DNA of 64,000 bases from JANQPD01 sp963715655 (GTDB taxonomy: Bacteria; Bacteroidota; Bacteroidia; Flavobacteriales; Schleiferiaceae), in the NCBI GenBank assembly GCA_963715655.1, contig OY970262.1:3100001-3164000 (forward strand). Direction: 5' to 3'. Shown here piece after piece: positions 15,481-24,065 of the stretch. The position numbers and the translations under genes were made by a program. Under the pieces are notes generated by a model that ran no database searches, was not told the origin of the DNA, and worked only from the letters and a program-made list of their open reading frames with translations. Every line of letters starts with the position of its first letter. Within the stretch, counting starts at the first letter, position 1.

Positions 15481-16215
15481 TTATAAATTAAGTGTTTGTT
15501 TAAGACGCTGATAACCCGTTCTGCTAACGGGTACATTTGCACCGTCTTTCATCTTTGCAAGATGGTTATTTTTCCCGTAAGGATCTATGCGTTCAATTTG
15601 CGCCACATTAATAAGATGTGTGCGGTGTACGCGCACAAAAACGGTGGCCAGCAGTGTGTTTTCAAAATGCTGTAAACTCTTTTTAAGTGTAAATTTTCCT
15701 TGGCTGCTAAAAATAGTTACATAATCACCATCTGCTTCTAAGCGTGTAATTTCCTTTATCGGCAAAATTCTAATTTTTCCACCATCCTTTACCACCACCC
15801 TGTTATTGTTTTTTAAGGTGTTATTCTCCTGTAAAGGTCTTAGGTTTTGTGGTTCATTTTTTTCCTTGCGGGAGATATATTTCGATAAAGCTTCTGCAAA
15901 TCGTTTTTCAGAAAAGGGCTTTAGCAGATAATCTATTGCGCTGGCTTCAAAAGCTTTAAGCGCAAATTCATCAAAGGCGGTGGTAAAAATTATTGCTGGA
16001 GGATTATCCAGCATTTCCAACATTTCAAAGCCATTTATTTTGGGCATCTGCACATCTAAAAAAACCAAATCAGGCTGTAGCTCTTGTATTGCTTTAAAAC
16101 CTTCAAAACCATTTAAGCAGCGGCCAATAACTTCAAAATTTTCGTGCTTTTGCAAATATTCTTCCACTAAATCGCTGGCCAAAGGTTCATCATCTATTAG
16201 CAATACTTTAATCAT
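15481..16215 (-). CDS. LytTR-family response regulator (second system)
   Basis: A 244-residue regulator: receiver domain with LIDDEP acidic pocket and phospho-acceptor Asp54 in LVFLDVQMPK; Lys in LLKPF; LytTR DNA-binding domain in the C-terminal 105 residues (VVVKDGGKIRILPIKEITRL, FVRVHRTHLINV). The first 8 bp overlap the 3' end of the kinase gene, so the pair is translated together. Confidence 0.9.
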   Translation of the reverse strand: MIKVLLIDDEPLASDLVEEYLQKHENFEVIGRCLNGFEGFKAIQELQPDLVFLDVQMPKINGFEMLEMLDNPPAIIFTTAFDEFALKAFEASAIDYLLKPFSEKRFAEALSKYISRKEKNEPQNLRPLQENNTLKNNNRVVVKDGGKIRILPIKEITRLEADGDYVTIFSSQGKFTLKKSLQHFENTLLATVFVRVHRTHLINVAQIERIDPYGKNNHLAKMKDGANVPVSRTGYQRLKQTLNL

Positions 16216-17269
16216 GTGTAATAGGAATTTTTATGCGTGCTTCAAAAATTTGATTTTCCTCTTTTAGCGTTAGTAAATCTACTTGGCCATACAATAATTG
16301 CAACCTACGCTTTACAGATTTTAACCCAAAACCGGTGCCTTGTTGCGCTTCGGCATCTGCATCAAAAGGATTGGTAATAATTACGTGTAAGCGGTTTTGC
16401 TGCACTTCGCTTTTCAGCGAAATAGTTATACTACCTAAGGTTCCGTACAAACCAAATTTTATAGCATTTTCCATTAGCGGTTGTAAAATAAGTGGTGGCA
16501 CTTTTAAAGGTAAATGCGCTTCATCAACGTTAAAAGTTACGGATAAGCGGTTTCCAAAACGGACTTCTTCAATATCTAAATACAATTTTAGGTGTTCTAA
16601 TTCTTCACTAAACGGAATCAACATTTGATCATCGCGCCTTAGCGTACCGCGTAAAAAACCAGATAGCTGTTGTATCATTTCGCGTGCAAGGGTTGGTTTA
16701 CTAACAATTAAGGAGTTTATGGAATTTAGACTATTGAATAAAAAATGCGGTTGTAATTGTTGACGCAGTTTAAAAAGCTCAGCTTCTTTAGCCAGCTTGT
16801 TGGTTTCTTGCGCACGTAATTTTGCATCTTCCCTTTCGCCCAAGCGATACCAAAGCAACGCGAATAAAAAGGCGCCAACCAAAATTAAATAGCTAACCGA
16901 AAGCCTGTAAAACGCACTGTTTTCTAAAAATTCTAAAAAAACCGAATTGCTTACAAAGCGCTGTAACAACCAGCCTGTAAACTGTTGCCAAGCAAACGCC
17001 AACACCAACGGTACGGTAAAAACCAACAGAAACCCACCTTTTTTAGGATGGTAAAAAGACAGTGTATTTACCACCATAAATACCACAAAACCAAGGGTAA
17101 TCCAACTCAAAAGAGCATCGCTTAAAGAAGCGGCCACCGGCAATTGTAAACTATTTATTAGGCCAAAAAAATGAACTCCTGCCAACATTAAAATGCTGAG
17201 CAGGAGATACCATTTATTATTTTCTTGAAGCAAAGGATTTAATACCACCGATGTGCCGTTTGCTTTCAA
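16208..17269 (-). CDS. LytS-type sensor histidine kinase (second system)
   Basis: A 353-residue membrane kinase with four predicted helices in residues 20-150 and a PF06580 domain with the phospho-acceptor His in LQPHFLFNSLNSINSL, then LQPLMENAIKFGLYG as the N-box and a Gly-rich GTGFGLKSVKRRL. No ATG is available near the domain start: the frame begins at TTG 17269, 10 nt after the stop of the LiaF-like gene, so a TTG start is likely. It sits between the LiaF-like gene and its LytTR partner, an arrangement that suggests envelope-stress sensing by analogy with LiaFSR, although the kinase class differs. Confidence 0.85.
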   Translation of the reverse strand: MKANGTSVVLNPLLQENNKWYLLLSILMLAGVHFFGLINSLQLPVAASLSDALLSWITLGFVVFMVVNTLSFYHPKKGGFLLVFTVPLVLAFAWQQFTGWLLQRFVSNSVFLEFLENSAFYRLSVSYLILVGAFLFALLWYRLGEREDAKLRAQETNKLAKEAELFKLRQQLQPHFLFNSLNSINSLIVSKPTLAREMIQQLSGFLRGTLRRDDQMLIPFSEELEHLKLYLDIEEVRFGNRLSVTFNVDEAHLPLKVPPLILQPLMENAIKFGLYGTLGSITISLKSEVQQNRLHVIITNPFDADAEAQQGTGFGLKSVKRRLQLLYGQVDLLTLKEENQIFEARIKIPITHD

Positions 17270-17279
17270 AGATAGGGTT

Positions 17280-17996
17280 CTAATAGCTTACAACATCAAT
17301 ACCGCCAAACACCACTGTGCCCGTTACACGTAGTACTTTATCATCATCTGAAACGATTTCTACCGCACTTAGGCGCTTATCTTCTACTCCGCCAAAAATG
17401 GCGGTAGCGTTTAAATTTACTTCCCAATTCTGCGGAACAATAAGTTTTAGTCCGCCAAAAATTACGGTGTTGTCCAAAGTTATAGTTCCATCAAAATCAG
17501 CATTAAGCAAGTTTATTTCGGTGCCGCCAAAAATGCTCACGGTTTCTCCTCCTATAAAATTTTTAGAGGTAACGTAGCGTTTACTTCCGTTAAAAACACT
17601 TACTGTATTTACACGGCTTCCGTTGTCGGCCACATTATTTTTATCTCTGCGAAAGCGATTTGGGCCACCTTTTGGACGAATAATTACAATTAAACCGATT
17701 ACGATTAAAGCTAAAGGCCATATATAGCGTCTCATTTCAATAGGAATATCTAAAAACTCATATACCAATCCAAACGCTCCAATGGCAATTAGTATCCAAG
17801 CAACCGGGTTTTTAAAACGATGGCTTATGCCGATAAATGTTCCGATGTAAATTAAAATCATTGGCCAATCAAAAAGCCAATTTGGCAAATACACACCCAT
17901 CCGATTTAGCAACCAAAAAACACCAATGGAAATAATGATTAATCCGGTTACAAGTCCTTTTCTATTAGATGGCTGAGGGGTGGTTGGCGTTTCCAT
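17280..17996 (-). CDS. LiaF-like membrane protein
   Basis: A 238-residue protein. Residues 12-105 contain four hydrophobic helices (GLIIISIGVFWLLNRMG, FDWPMILIYIGTFIGI, WILIAIGAFGLVYEFL, WPLALIVIGLIVIIR) of the LiaI/LiaF type. Residues 130-238 form a repetitive beta-solenoid-like domain of short FGG turns (VSIFGGTEINL, VIFGGLKLIVP, AIFGGVEDKRL, VVFGGIDVV) like the cell-wall-active-antibiotic response domain of LiaF/YvqF. First gene of a three-gene operon with a LytS-type kinase and LytTR regulator. It probably modulates the kinase. Confidence 0.78.
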   Translation of the reverse strand: METPTTPQPSNRKGLVTGLIIISIGVFWLLNRMGVYLPNWLFDWPMILIYIGTFIGISHRFKNPVAWILIAIGAFGLVYEFLDIPIEMRRYIWPLALIVIGLIVIIRPKGGPNRFRRDKNNVADNGSRVNTVSVFNGSKRYVTSKNFIGGETVSIFGGTEINLLNADFDGTITLDNTVIFGGLKLIVPQNWEVNLNATAIFGGVEDKRLSAVEIVSDDDKVLRVTGTVVFGGIDVVSY

Positions 17997-18121
17997 TTTT
18001 GTTTGTTTTTAATAATTATAGCACAAACTTACGTGGAGCCTTGCGGCTGCAAAAGCCTAAATAGCTGAACCCTATAAACGAAGTAGCTGAATGGTGGATT
18101 TTGGGTGGTGAATGGGGAATG

Positions 18122-18157
18122 GTTGTAAAGTTGTAAAGTTGTAAAGTTGTAAAGTTG
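18122..18157. repeat. Short tandem repeat (TTGTAAAG)n
   Basis: Four copies of a 9-bp GTTGTAAAG unit in a row, in the spacer before the large repeat array. A simple-sequence tract that could vary in length by slippage. Confidence 0.8.
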
Positions 18158-18195
18158 AAGGATAAACACACGGACGTAGTACGAGTCGCTCAAAA

Positions 18196-19008
18196 ATTCT
18201 AAAACTGTTTTCACGAGGATGTCAGGCTGAGTATCTCACTGTAAGCGGGATGTATCGAAGCCTGGTAACGAAGCTAAATAACAAAAACCTGCACTAGTTT
18301 CCATAATTCACCCTTCGATACAATTTTGCGCTGCAAAATCACTCAGGATGACACCTACCCTCTTTAGTAACTTAGAAATTCTAACGCTTTTGTCACGAGG
18401 ATGTCAGGCTGAGTATCTCGCTGTAAGCGGGATGTACCAAAGCCTGGTAACGAAGCTAAATAACAAAAACCTGCACTAGTTTCCATAATTCACCCTTCGA
18501 TACAATTTTGCGCTGCAAAATCATTCAGGATGACACCTACCCTCTTTAGTAACTTAGAAATTCTAACGCTTTTGTCACGAGGATGTCAGGCTGAGTATCT
18601 CGCTGTAAGCGGGATGTACCAAAGCCTGGTAACGAAGCTAAATAACAAAAACCTGCACTAGTTTCCATAATTCACCCTTCGATACAATTTTGCGCTGCAA
18701 AATCACTCAGGATGACACCTACCCTCTTTAGTAATTTAGAAATTCTAACGCTTTTGTCACGAGGGTGTCAGGCTGAGTGTCTCGCTGTAAGCGGGATGTA
18801 TCGAAGCCTGGTAACGAAGCTAAATAACAAAAACCTGCACTAGTTTCCATAATTCACCCTTCGATACAATTTTGCGCTGCAAAATCACTCAGGATGACAC
18901 CTACCCTCTTTAGTAACTTAGAAATTCTAACGCTTTTGTCACGGGGATGTCAGGCTGAGTGTTTCGCTGTAAGCGGGATGTATCGAAGCTGTTAACGAAG
19001 ACCTGCAT
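18196..19008. repeat. Tandem array A: five inverted-repeat units, 182-bp period
   Basis: The motif GTCAGGCTGAGT recurs at 18221, 18403, 18585, 18767 and 18949, exactly 182 bp apart; the fifth unit is partial. Each full unit has two facing halves: one reads TGTCAGGCTGAGT, an AGCGGGAT hairpin and ATGTATCGAAGCC; the other, about 45 bp on, is the inverse complement of TGTCATCCTGAGTG, ATTTTGC-AGC-GCAAAAT and TTGTATCGAAGGG. The halves are homologous to each other in inverted orientation, so a unit can fold as a large hairpin or cruciform. Copies are more than 95 percent alike by eye. No ORF in the array looks real. It lies directly upstream of the Crp/Fnr gene. Confidence 0.93.
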
Positions 19009-19055
19009 ACACTTCAAATCCACCAATTCACAAAAACTAAATTTACCTTTACCGG

Positions 19056-19583
19056 ATGTTATCAGCTACCGAAAAACTTTTAAAAGAAGTAAGTAAAAAC
19101 GGAAAAACCCTTTCGGTAAAACGTGGCGCGCATTTACTTAGAGCCGGTGAAACGGAACACAATCTGTATCTCATTTCCTCCGGCTTAGTGCGTGTATATT
19201 ACCTATCTGAATTTGATGAGCACACTATTCGCTTTGGTTATCAGGGCTCTATCATAAATTCACTGCATTCTTATTTGAGTGAAACCCCATCCACCTTTTC
19301 TGTAGAAGCGCTGAAAAACACTACCCTTATTGCCATAAAAAAAACCGATTTATACGCCTATTTGGAAGCAAACAACTTGTACAAAGCTTATACGCTGGTG
19401 CTAGAAGATTTGGCAAAACAACAAATTGAACGTGAACTCGACTTATTAACCCACTCCCCTTTTGAGCGTTACCAAAGAGTATTGGCGCGTAGTCCGCATT
19501 TATTTTTAGAAGCACCGGCTAAATACATTGCTTCGTATTTACGTATGACGCCTGAAACCTTGAGCCGCGTGCGTAATTCTTGA
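19056..19583 (+). CDS. Crp/Fnr-family transcription regulator
   Basis: A 175-residue regulator. Residues 10-120 form a cyclic-nucleotide-binding-type beta-roll (VKRGAHLLRAGETEHNLYLI, LVRVYYLS). A long dimerisation helix follows, then a short C-terminal helix-turn-helix, APAKYIASYLRMTPETLSRVR. The recognition helix shows Glu-x-x-Ser-Arg (ETLSR), the residues that in FNR read TTGAT. There is no N-terminal four-Cys iron-sulfur motif, so it is not an oxygen-sensing FNR. The wing after the recognition helix is minimal, as is common in Bacteroidota members. The gene lies between two repeat arrays and its stop codon is inside a perfect FNR-type palindrome. Confidence 0.88.
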   Translation: MLSATEKLLKEVSKNGKTLSVKRGAHLLRAGETEHNLYLISSGLVRVYYLSEFDEHTIRFGYQGSIINSLHSYLSETPSTFSVEALKNTTLIAIKKTDLYAYLEANNLYKAYTLVLEDLAKQQIERELDLLTHSPFERYQRVLARSPHLFLEAPAKYIASYLRMTPETLSRVRNS

Positions 19584-19598
19584 TTTCAATCAAGAATT
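19575..19598. promoter_or_regulatory. Perfect FNR-type palindrome (TTGAT-N4-ATCAA)
   Basis: AATTCTTGATT and AATCAAGAATT form an 11-bp perfect inverted repeat with a 2-nt centre. At its core, 19580-19593 is TTGATTTCAATCAA, an exact match to the FNR consensus. It overlaps the Crp/Fnr stop codon (19581-19583) and lies 42 bp before the ATG of the DinB-like gene, so it may be an operator for that gene. A transcript hairpin is the alternative reading. Confidence 0.6.
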
Positions 19599-19639
19599 AT
19601 TTCTTGAAGCAGCAATTTCTTTGCTGTAAAGAAAACACG

Positions 19640-20200
19640 ATGCTACAAACAAGGAAAGAACTTTTAGAAGACTTAAAAACAAAAACTGAATACGTAAAAA
19701 AGGAAGTGCAACACCTACTTACTTTACCTATTCAAGTACTTGAAAAGCGGCCTGCGCCTGAAAAGTGGAATGCTTTGGAATGTATTGAACACCTTAACCT
19801 TTACGGAGATTTTTATTTAAAGGAAATTGAATTGAGAATTTTAGCCTCCAATCCTGCGCCAAATGCTACAACATTTAAAACTGGGTTTTTAGGAAACAAG
19901 TTTGCACTTAGCCTAAAGCCCGCTAAAGCAGATGAAAAGCTAAATACCATGAAAACTTTTAAGGATAAAAACACCCTCCACCAATTGCTTACCAAAACCA
20001 CAATTGATCGGTTTATAAAGCAACAAGACCGGATGCTTAGCCTACTAAAACAGGCCGAAAACGTAAACCTAACCAAAGTAAAAACCGCCATAAGCATTAG
20101 CAAACTTTTAAAACTACGCTTGGGCGATACGTTGCGCGTGGTGGTGTATCATAATGAAAGGCATTTGGTGCAAGCGAATAAAGCGGTGGGTGGGTTTTAA
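19640..20200 (+). CDS. DinB-like four-helix protein
   Basis: A 186-residue all-helical protein of the DinB/DfsB-like superfamily. Residues 30-60 carry PAPEKWNALECIEHLNLYG with the first His ligand, and residues 160-180 carry VVVYHNERHLVQA with two more, together the usual metal-binding His triad of the fold. Members include thiol-dependent transferases and DNA-damage-induced proteins of unknown activity. The frame continues upstream to a TTG at 19580 inside the Crp/Fnr gene; the ATG at 19640 begins the domain. The intergenic distance is 56 bp on the same strand, with the FNR-type palindrome in between. Confidence 0.75.
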   Translation: MLQTRKELLEDLKTKTEYVKKEVQHLLTLPIQVLEKRPAPEKWNALECIEHLNLYGDFYLKEIELRILASNPAPNATTFKTGFLGNKFALSLKPAKADEKLNTMKTFKDKNTLHQLLTKTTIDRFIKQQDRMLSLLKQAENVNLTKVKTAISISKLLKLRLGDTLRVVVYHNERHLVQANKAVGGF

Positions 20201-20232
20201 TTACTCCAGCAAATAGATCCTTTCGGTTTTAA

Positions 20233-21076
20233 AATTCACCCTTCGATACAATTTTGCGCTGCAAAATCACTCAGGATGACACCCACTTACGAATTAGTAT
20301 AGAAGTTCTAATACACTTTTTACCCAAATGTTAGGCTGAGTATCCCGCCAATAGCGGGATGCATCGAAGCCTGATAACGAAGACTATTAATCATTTTTAA
20401 ATTCACCTATAAACCAGCCTACCGATCGGTAGGTGAAATTTGGCGCTGCAAAATCACGCCCACCAAAGTTTTTGGGGACACTCAGGATGACACCCAATTA
20501 CGAATTAGTATAGAAGTTCTAATACACTTTTTACCCAAATGTCAGGCTGAGTGTCTCGCCAATAGCGGGATGTATCGAAGCCTGATAACGAAGACTATTA
20601 ATCATTTTTATAATTCACCCATAAACCAGCCTACCAATCGGTAGGTGAAATTTGGCGCTGCAAAATCATGCCCACCAAAGTTTTTGGGGACACTCAGGAT
20701 GACACCCAGTTACGAATTAGTATAGAAATTACAATGCACTTTTTACCCAGATGTCAGGCTGAGTATCCCGCCAATAGCGGGATGTATCGAAGCCTGATAA
20801 CGAAGACTATTAATTATTTTTATAATTCACCCATAAACCAGCCTACCAATCGGTAGGTGAAATTTGGCGCTGCAAAATCATGCTCACCAAAGTTTTTGGG
20901 GACACTCAGGATGACACCCAGTTACGAATTAGTATAGAAATTACAATGCCTTTTTTACCCAGATGTCAGGCTGAGTATCCCGCCAATAGCGGGATGTATC
21001 GAAGCCTGATAACGAAGACTATTAATTATTTTCATAATTCACCCATAAACCAGCCTACCAATCGGTAGGTGAAATT
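20233..21076. repeat. Tandem array B: four inverted-repeat units, 211-212-bp period
   Basis: The same core as array A (a GTCAGGCTGAGT half, an AGCGGGAT hairpin, TCGAAGCCTG) recurs at 20330, 20541, 20753 and 20965, 211-212 bp apart. The facing half is intact only at the left edge (20236-20282); in the internal copies it is changed by an inserted stretch (GCCCACCAAAGTTTTTGGGG). These copies also gain a palindrome, CCTACCGATCGGTAGG in the first and CCTACCAATCGGTAGG in the others. Two 62-codon frames inside are repeat copies of each other and not genes. Array B lies downstream of the DinB-like gene. Confidence 0.93.
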
Positions 21077-21223
21077 TTGTAAATGACAACTTCTTTAATC
21101 CCTATTTTTAAAGTAACGCCCGCTCGAGAATACCTGCGTTAATGACCAATAATGTAGCAACATAAAACCCTTAAAAGCCAACCCTTTTGCAAGCAGCCGC
21201 GTGTAAGTTAAAAACATAACAAC

Positions 21224-21796
21224 ATGCGTACTCCTTATTGTGGCAATAAAACGCTCTTTATTTATCTTTTTGGTTTTGCTCTGATTTTTCCCTTATTTGG
21301 GCAATCTCAATGGACAGCACCTCCCACACATAAAAAGAACATTACATACGAGCTAAGTGGTGTTTTTGCAGTTGGCGGTGAATCAAAACTAGCCATATTT
21401 TTACCAAAGCTCAACTTCACTAGAAAGCACAAAGGAGCAACTCTAAACCAGTATTACGGAGTAGAAGGTGGCTTTTATCCTTTATTTGTTGCCGGCTGCG
21501 GTTCCATAGGTGTATTGTACGGAGTTGAATTAAATGCCTTAAACTTAGAAACGACCTTGACTCATTTCCGTACTACAAAATTTAATGATGGTGCAAACAA
21601 TTACACCAGGCCATTTAGCCAAAATTTGGCTAGCCTAAAAATGGGTTTCCGAATTTATAACTTTAGATTAAAAGCAGTGTGTGCTTTTGCATTGAGCGAA
21701 TCCGTACCAGGCGGACAAGAAAGAGTTTCTATTCTTGACATTGGACGCGTAAATAACTTATTCTTAGGCGTGGAAGCGCAAATTTATTTTATGTAA
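21224..21796 (+). CDS. Exported protein of unknown function
   Basis: A 190-residue protein with a signal peptide (residues 1-29, ending FGQSQ). The mature part is rich in alternating aromatic and polar residues (FKTYELSGVFAVGG-type strands, FNFGFRIYNFRLKAVCAFAL) and ends LGVEAQIYFM, a pattern expected of a small outer-membrane barrel that finishes with an aromatic-rich strand. I recognise no family. It is isolated by the repeat array upstream and by a strong bidirectional terminator downstream. Confidence 0.6.
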   Translation: MRTPYCGNKTLFIYLFGFALIFPLFGQSQWTAPPTHKKNITYELSGVFAVGGESKLAIFLPKLNFTRKHKGATLNQYYGVEGGFYPLFVAGCGSIGVLYGVELNALNLETTLTHFRTTKFNDGANNYTRPFSQNLASLKMGFRIYNFRLKAVCAFALSESVPGGQERVSILDIGRVNNLFLGVEAQIYFM

Positions 21797-21827
21797 TATC
21801 AATAACCATTTTTCGCACTACATCCAC

Positions 21828-21857
21828 AAAAAAAAACCGAGTCAGCTTACGCCAACT
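21828..21857. terminator. Bidirectional intrinsic terminator
   Basis: A stem AAAAACCGAGT/ACTCGGTTTTT with a 12-nt loop, with A- and T-tracts on both sides. It lies between two convergent genes and should end both transcripts. Confidence 0.88.
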
Positions 21858-21888
21858 CGGTTTTTTTATTTTCTAAAAAGCCTATTGC

Positions 21889-22842
21889 TTACTTCAGCAA
21901 CTCAATAATTTGATCGGCTAGTTCTTCACCAATTCTATCTTGTGCTTCTAACGTTGCAGCTCCAATATGCGGTGTAAGTGAAGTATGTGGGCTCATTAAT
22001 ACCTGCATGGCCGGAGTTGGCTCGTTTTCAAAAACATCCAAGCCTGCATAGCGCAACTTTCCGCTTTCTAATGCTTTAAGCAAGGCTACTTCGCTTACCA
22101 CACCTCCACGTGAAGTATTGATAATAGCTGCTTGATCTTTCATCATCATTAATTCCTTTTCACCAATAAGTGTTTTACCTGCTCCTGAAACATGCACGGA
22201 CACAAAGTCAGCTTTTTTAAGTACTTCCTCCATAGTAGTGCAGGTAACGGAAGTGGTAATTTTTTGGCCATCCGCAAAAGAAACTTCCAAGCTTTGTTTT
22301 CCTTCATTACGGTCGGCTGCAATAAGGTGCATTCCTAAACCATAACCCATGCGTGCAACCTCTTGTCCAATTCGGCCAAAGCCAATAATGCCTAAGGTTT
22401 TTCCCTTAAGTTCTATACCTCCACCGTAATTTTTCTTTAAATCCTTAAAACGCGTATCTCCTTCTAAAGGCATTTTTTGATTACTATCAAAAAGATAACG
22501 CACCATACCAAAAAGATGTGCAAAAACCAATTCTGCAACAGAGCGACTACTTGAAGCAGGTGTATTGATTACGTGAATACCCTTTTCTTTGGCATAGTCC
22601 ACATCAATGTTATCCATACCTACACCTCCACGGCCAATTAATTTCAACTGGTCGCCTAAACTGTCAATTAAATCTTTACGCACCGTGGTAGCTGAACGCA
22701 CCAAAATAGCGTCCACCTTATTTTCTTTCATGTAGCTTTCCAATTGCTCTTGCGCTACGCGTGTTTCATCTAATTCAAAACCAGCGGCTTTTAAGCGTTC
22801 TGCTCCTGCCGGAGAAATGCCATCATTGGCTAATACTTTCAT
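21889..22842 (-). CDS. serA: D-3-phosphoglycerate dehydrogenase
   Basis: A 317-residue NAD-dependent D-2-hydroxyacid dehydrogenase. The dinucleotide fold shows GIIGFGRIGQEVARMG; the catalytic Arg, Glu and His are in NTSRGGVVSEVALLKAL, DVFENEP and LTPHIGAATLEAQ. Short form without the C-terminal ACT regulatory domain. Lying beside serC, it most likely oxidises 3-phosphoglycerate to 3-phosphohydroxypyruvate, the first step of serine synthesis, but a related hydroxyacid substrate is possible. It is 149 bp downstream of serC on the same strand. Confidence 0.85.
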   Translation of the reverse strand: MKVLANDGISPAGAERLKAAGFELDETRVAQEQLESYMKENKVDAILVRSATTVRKDLIDSLGDQLKLIGRGGVGMDNIDVDYAKEKGIHVINTPASSSRSVAELVFAHLFGMVRYLFDSNQKMPLEGDTRFKDLKKNYGGGIELKGKTLGIIGFGRIGQEVARMGYGLGMHLIAADRNEGKQSLEVSFADGQKITTSVTCTTMEEVLKKADFVSVHVSGAGKTLIGEKELMMMKDQAAIINTSRGGVVSEVALLKALESGKLRYAGLDVFENEPTPAMQVLMSPHTSLTPHIGAATLEAQDRIGEELADQIIELLK

Positions 22843-22864
22843 ATCTATTTTACGTTAATTCGTT

Positions 22865-22918
22865 TACTTGTTGAGTTGTTAATTCGTTGAGTTGTTGAGT
22901 TGTTGAGTTGTTGATTCG
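22865..22918. repeat. Short tandem repeat (GTTGTTGA)n between serC and serA
   Basis: Imperfect head-to-tail copies of GTTGAGTTGTTGA and TTAATTCG units fill most of the 149-bp spacer between serC and serA. Simple-sequence tract, not coding. Confidence 0.75.
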
Positions 22919-22991
22919 TACTGCGTACACTCGGTTTTTCACATCCAGTTTATCCTAATTACCTTTTCACGAATCCAACCAACTAACCAAT

Positions 22992-24065
22992 TTACCCTTT
23001 ACTTCTTTCAAATTCTTTCATTACATCTACCAGCGTTTTTACACTATCCAAGGTGAGTGCATTATACATACTGGCGCGGTAACCACCTACTGAGCGGTGA
23101 CCATTAATGCCACTAATTCCCGCTGCTTTCCACATTTTATCAAACTCTGGTTGCCAGCTTTCATCCGTTGGTAAAAAACAGGCATTCATGTTTGAGCGAT
23201 CTTCTTTTGCTGCCGTACCGTTAAACAAACTATTGCGGTCAATTTCGTTATAAATCACCTCAGCTTTTTGATTGTTTATTTGCTCAATCCATTGCACACC
23301 GCCATTATCTTTAAGCCATTGCATCATTAACATACTTACATAAACCGAATAAACAGGAGGTGTGTTAAACATGGATTCTTTATCAATATGCACACGGTAA
23401 TCAAGGTAAGCCGGAATATCCCTTCCTGTTTTTCCTAAAATTTCATCTTTTACAATTACCATAGTAGCACCGGCAGGCCCCATGTTTTTTTGTGCCCCCG
23501 CATAAATTAAATCAAATTGCGAAATGTCCACTTGCTTGCTAAGGATATCACTACTCATGTCGCAAACCTTTAGTACATCCGTTTTAGGAAAGCTTTTCAT
23601 TTGCGTTCCAAAAATGGTATTGTTACTAGTACAATGAAAATAATCCACATCACTGGGAATCGAGTAATCCTTCGGTATAAAACTAAAATTACTGTCTTTA
23701 GAGCTAGCTAAAACATTAACATCACCCAAGCGCTTTGCTTCTTTTATAGCTTTATCCGCCCATGTTCCCGTATTAATGTAAGCCGCTTTACCCCCTTCCT
23801 TTTTCATAAGGTTATAAGGCACCATTACAAATTCTAAACTTGCTCCACCCTGCACAAATACCACAGAATAGCCACTCGGTACATTTAACAAGTCTTTAGC
23901 TAAAGCAACAGCTTTGTCCATTACCGCCACAAAGTTTTTACTACGGTGACTGATTTCTAAAATTGATAATCCCAAATTATCAAAATCTATAACAGCTTCT
24001 GATGCTTTGCGCAATACATCTGGAGGTAAAATACATGGGCCGGCCGAAAAGTTGTGTACTTTCAT
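22992..24065 (-). CDS. serC: Phosphoserine aminotransferase
   Basis: A 357-residue class V PLP aminotransferase. The PLP Lys is in YAGAQKNMGPAGAT; the N-terminal NFSAGPCILPPDVLRKAS and the HRSKNF and RSVGGYRASMYNA motifs are those of SerC. It converts 3-phosphohydroxypyruvate and glutamate to phosphoserine and 2-oxoglutarate, the second step of serine synthesis, and in some bacteria a step of pyridoxine synthesis. It sits upstream of serA on the same strand. Confidence 0.95.
   Translation of the reverse strand: MKVHNFSAGPCILPPDVLRKASEAVIDFDNLGLSILEISHRSKNFVAVMDKAVALAKDLLNVPSGYSVVFVQGGASLEFVMVPYNLMKKEGGKAAYINTGTWADKAIKEAKRLGDVNVLASSKDSNFSFIPKDYSIPSDVDYFHCTSNNTIFGTQMKSFPKTDVLKVCDMSSDILSKQVDISQFDLIYAGAQKNMGPAGATMVIVKDEILGKTGRDIPAYLDYRVHIDKESMFNTPPVYSVYVSMLMMQWLKDNGGVQWIEQINNQKAEVIYNEIDRNSLFNGTAAKEDRSNMNACFLPTDESWQPEFDKMWKAAGISGINGHRSVGGYRASMYNALTLDSVKTLVDVMKEFERSKG

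Noticed and set aside
19056..19583. The Crp/Fnr regulator as a true oxygen-sensing FNR
   Set aside because: The N-terminal four-Cys iron-sulfur motif is missing, so only the DNA-binding specificity may resemble FNR.
20668..21068. Two 62-codon ORFs (20668-20856 and 20880-21068) of almost identical sequence
   Set aside because: They are 212 bp apart and lie wholly within array B; they are copies of the same repeat unit read in one frame, with no leader or known domain.
18196..21076. The two repeat arrays as CRISPR arrays
   Set aside because: Periods of 182-212 bp, units that are almost identical throughout and the lack of unique spacers and of cas genes exclude CRISPR.
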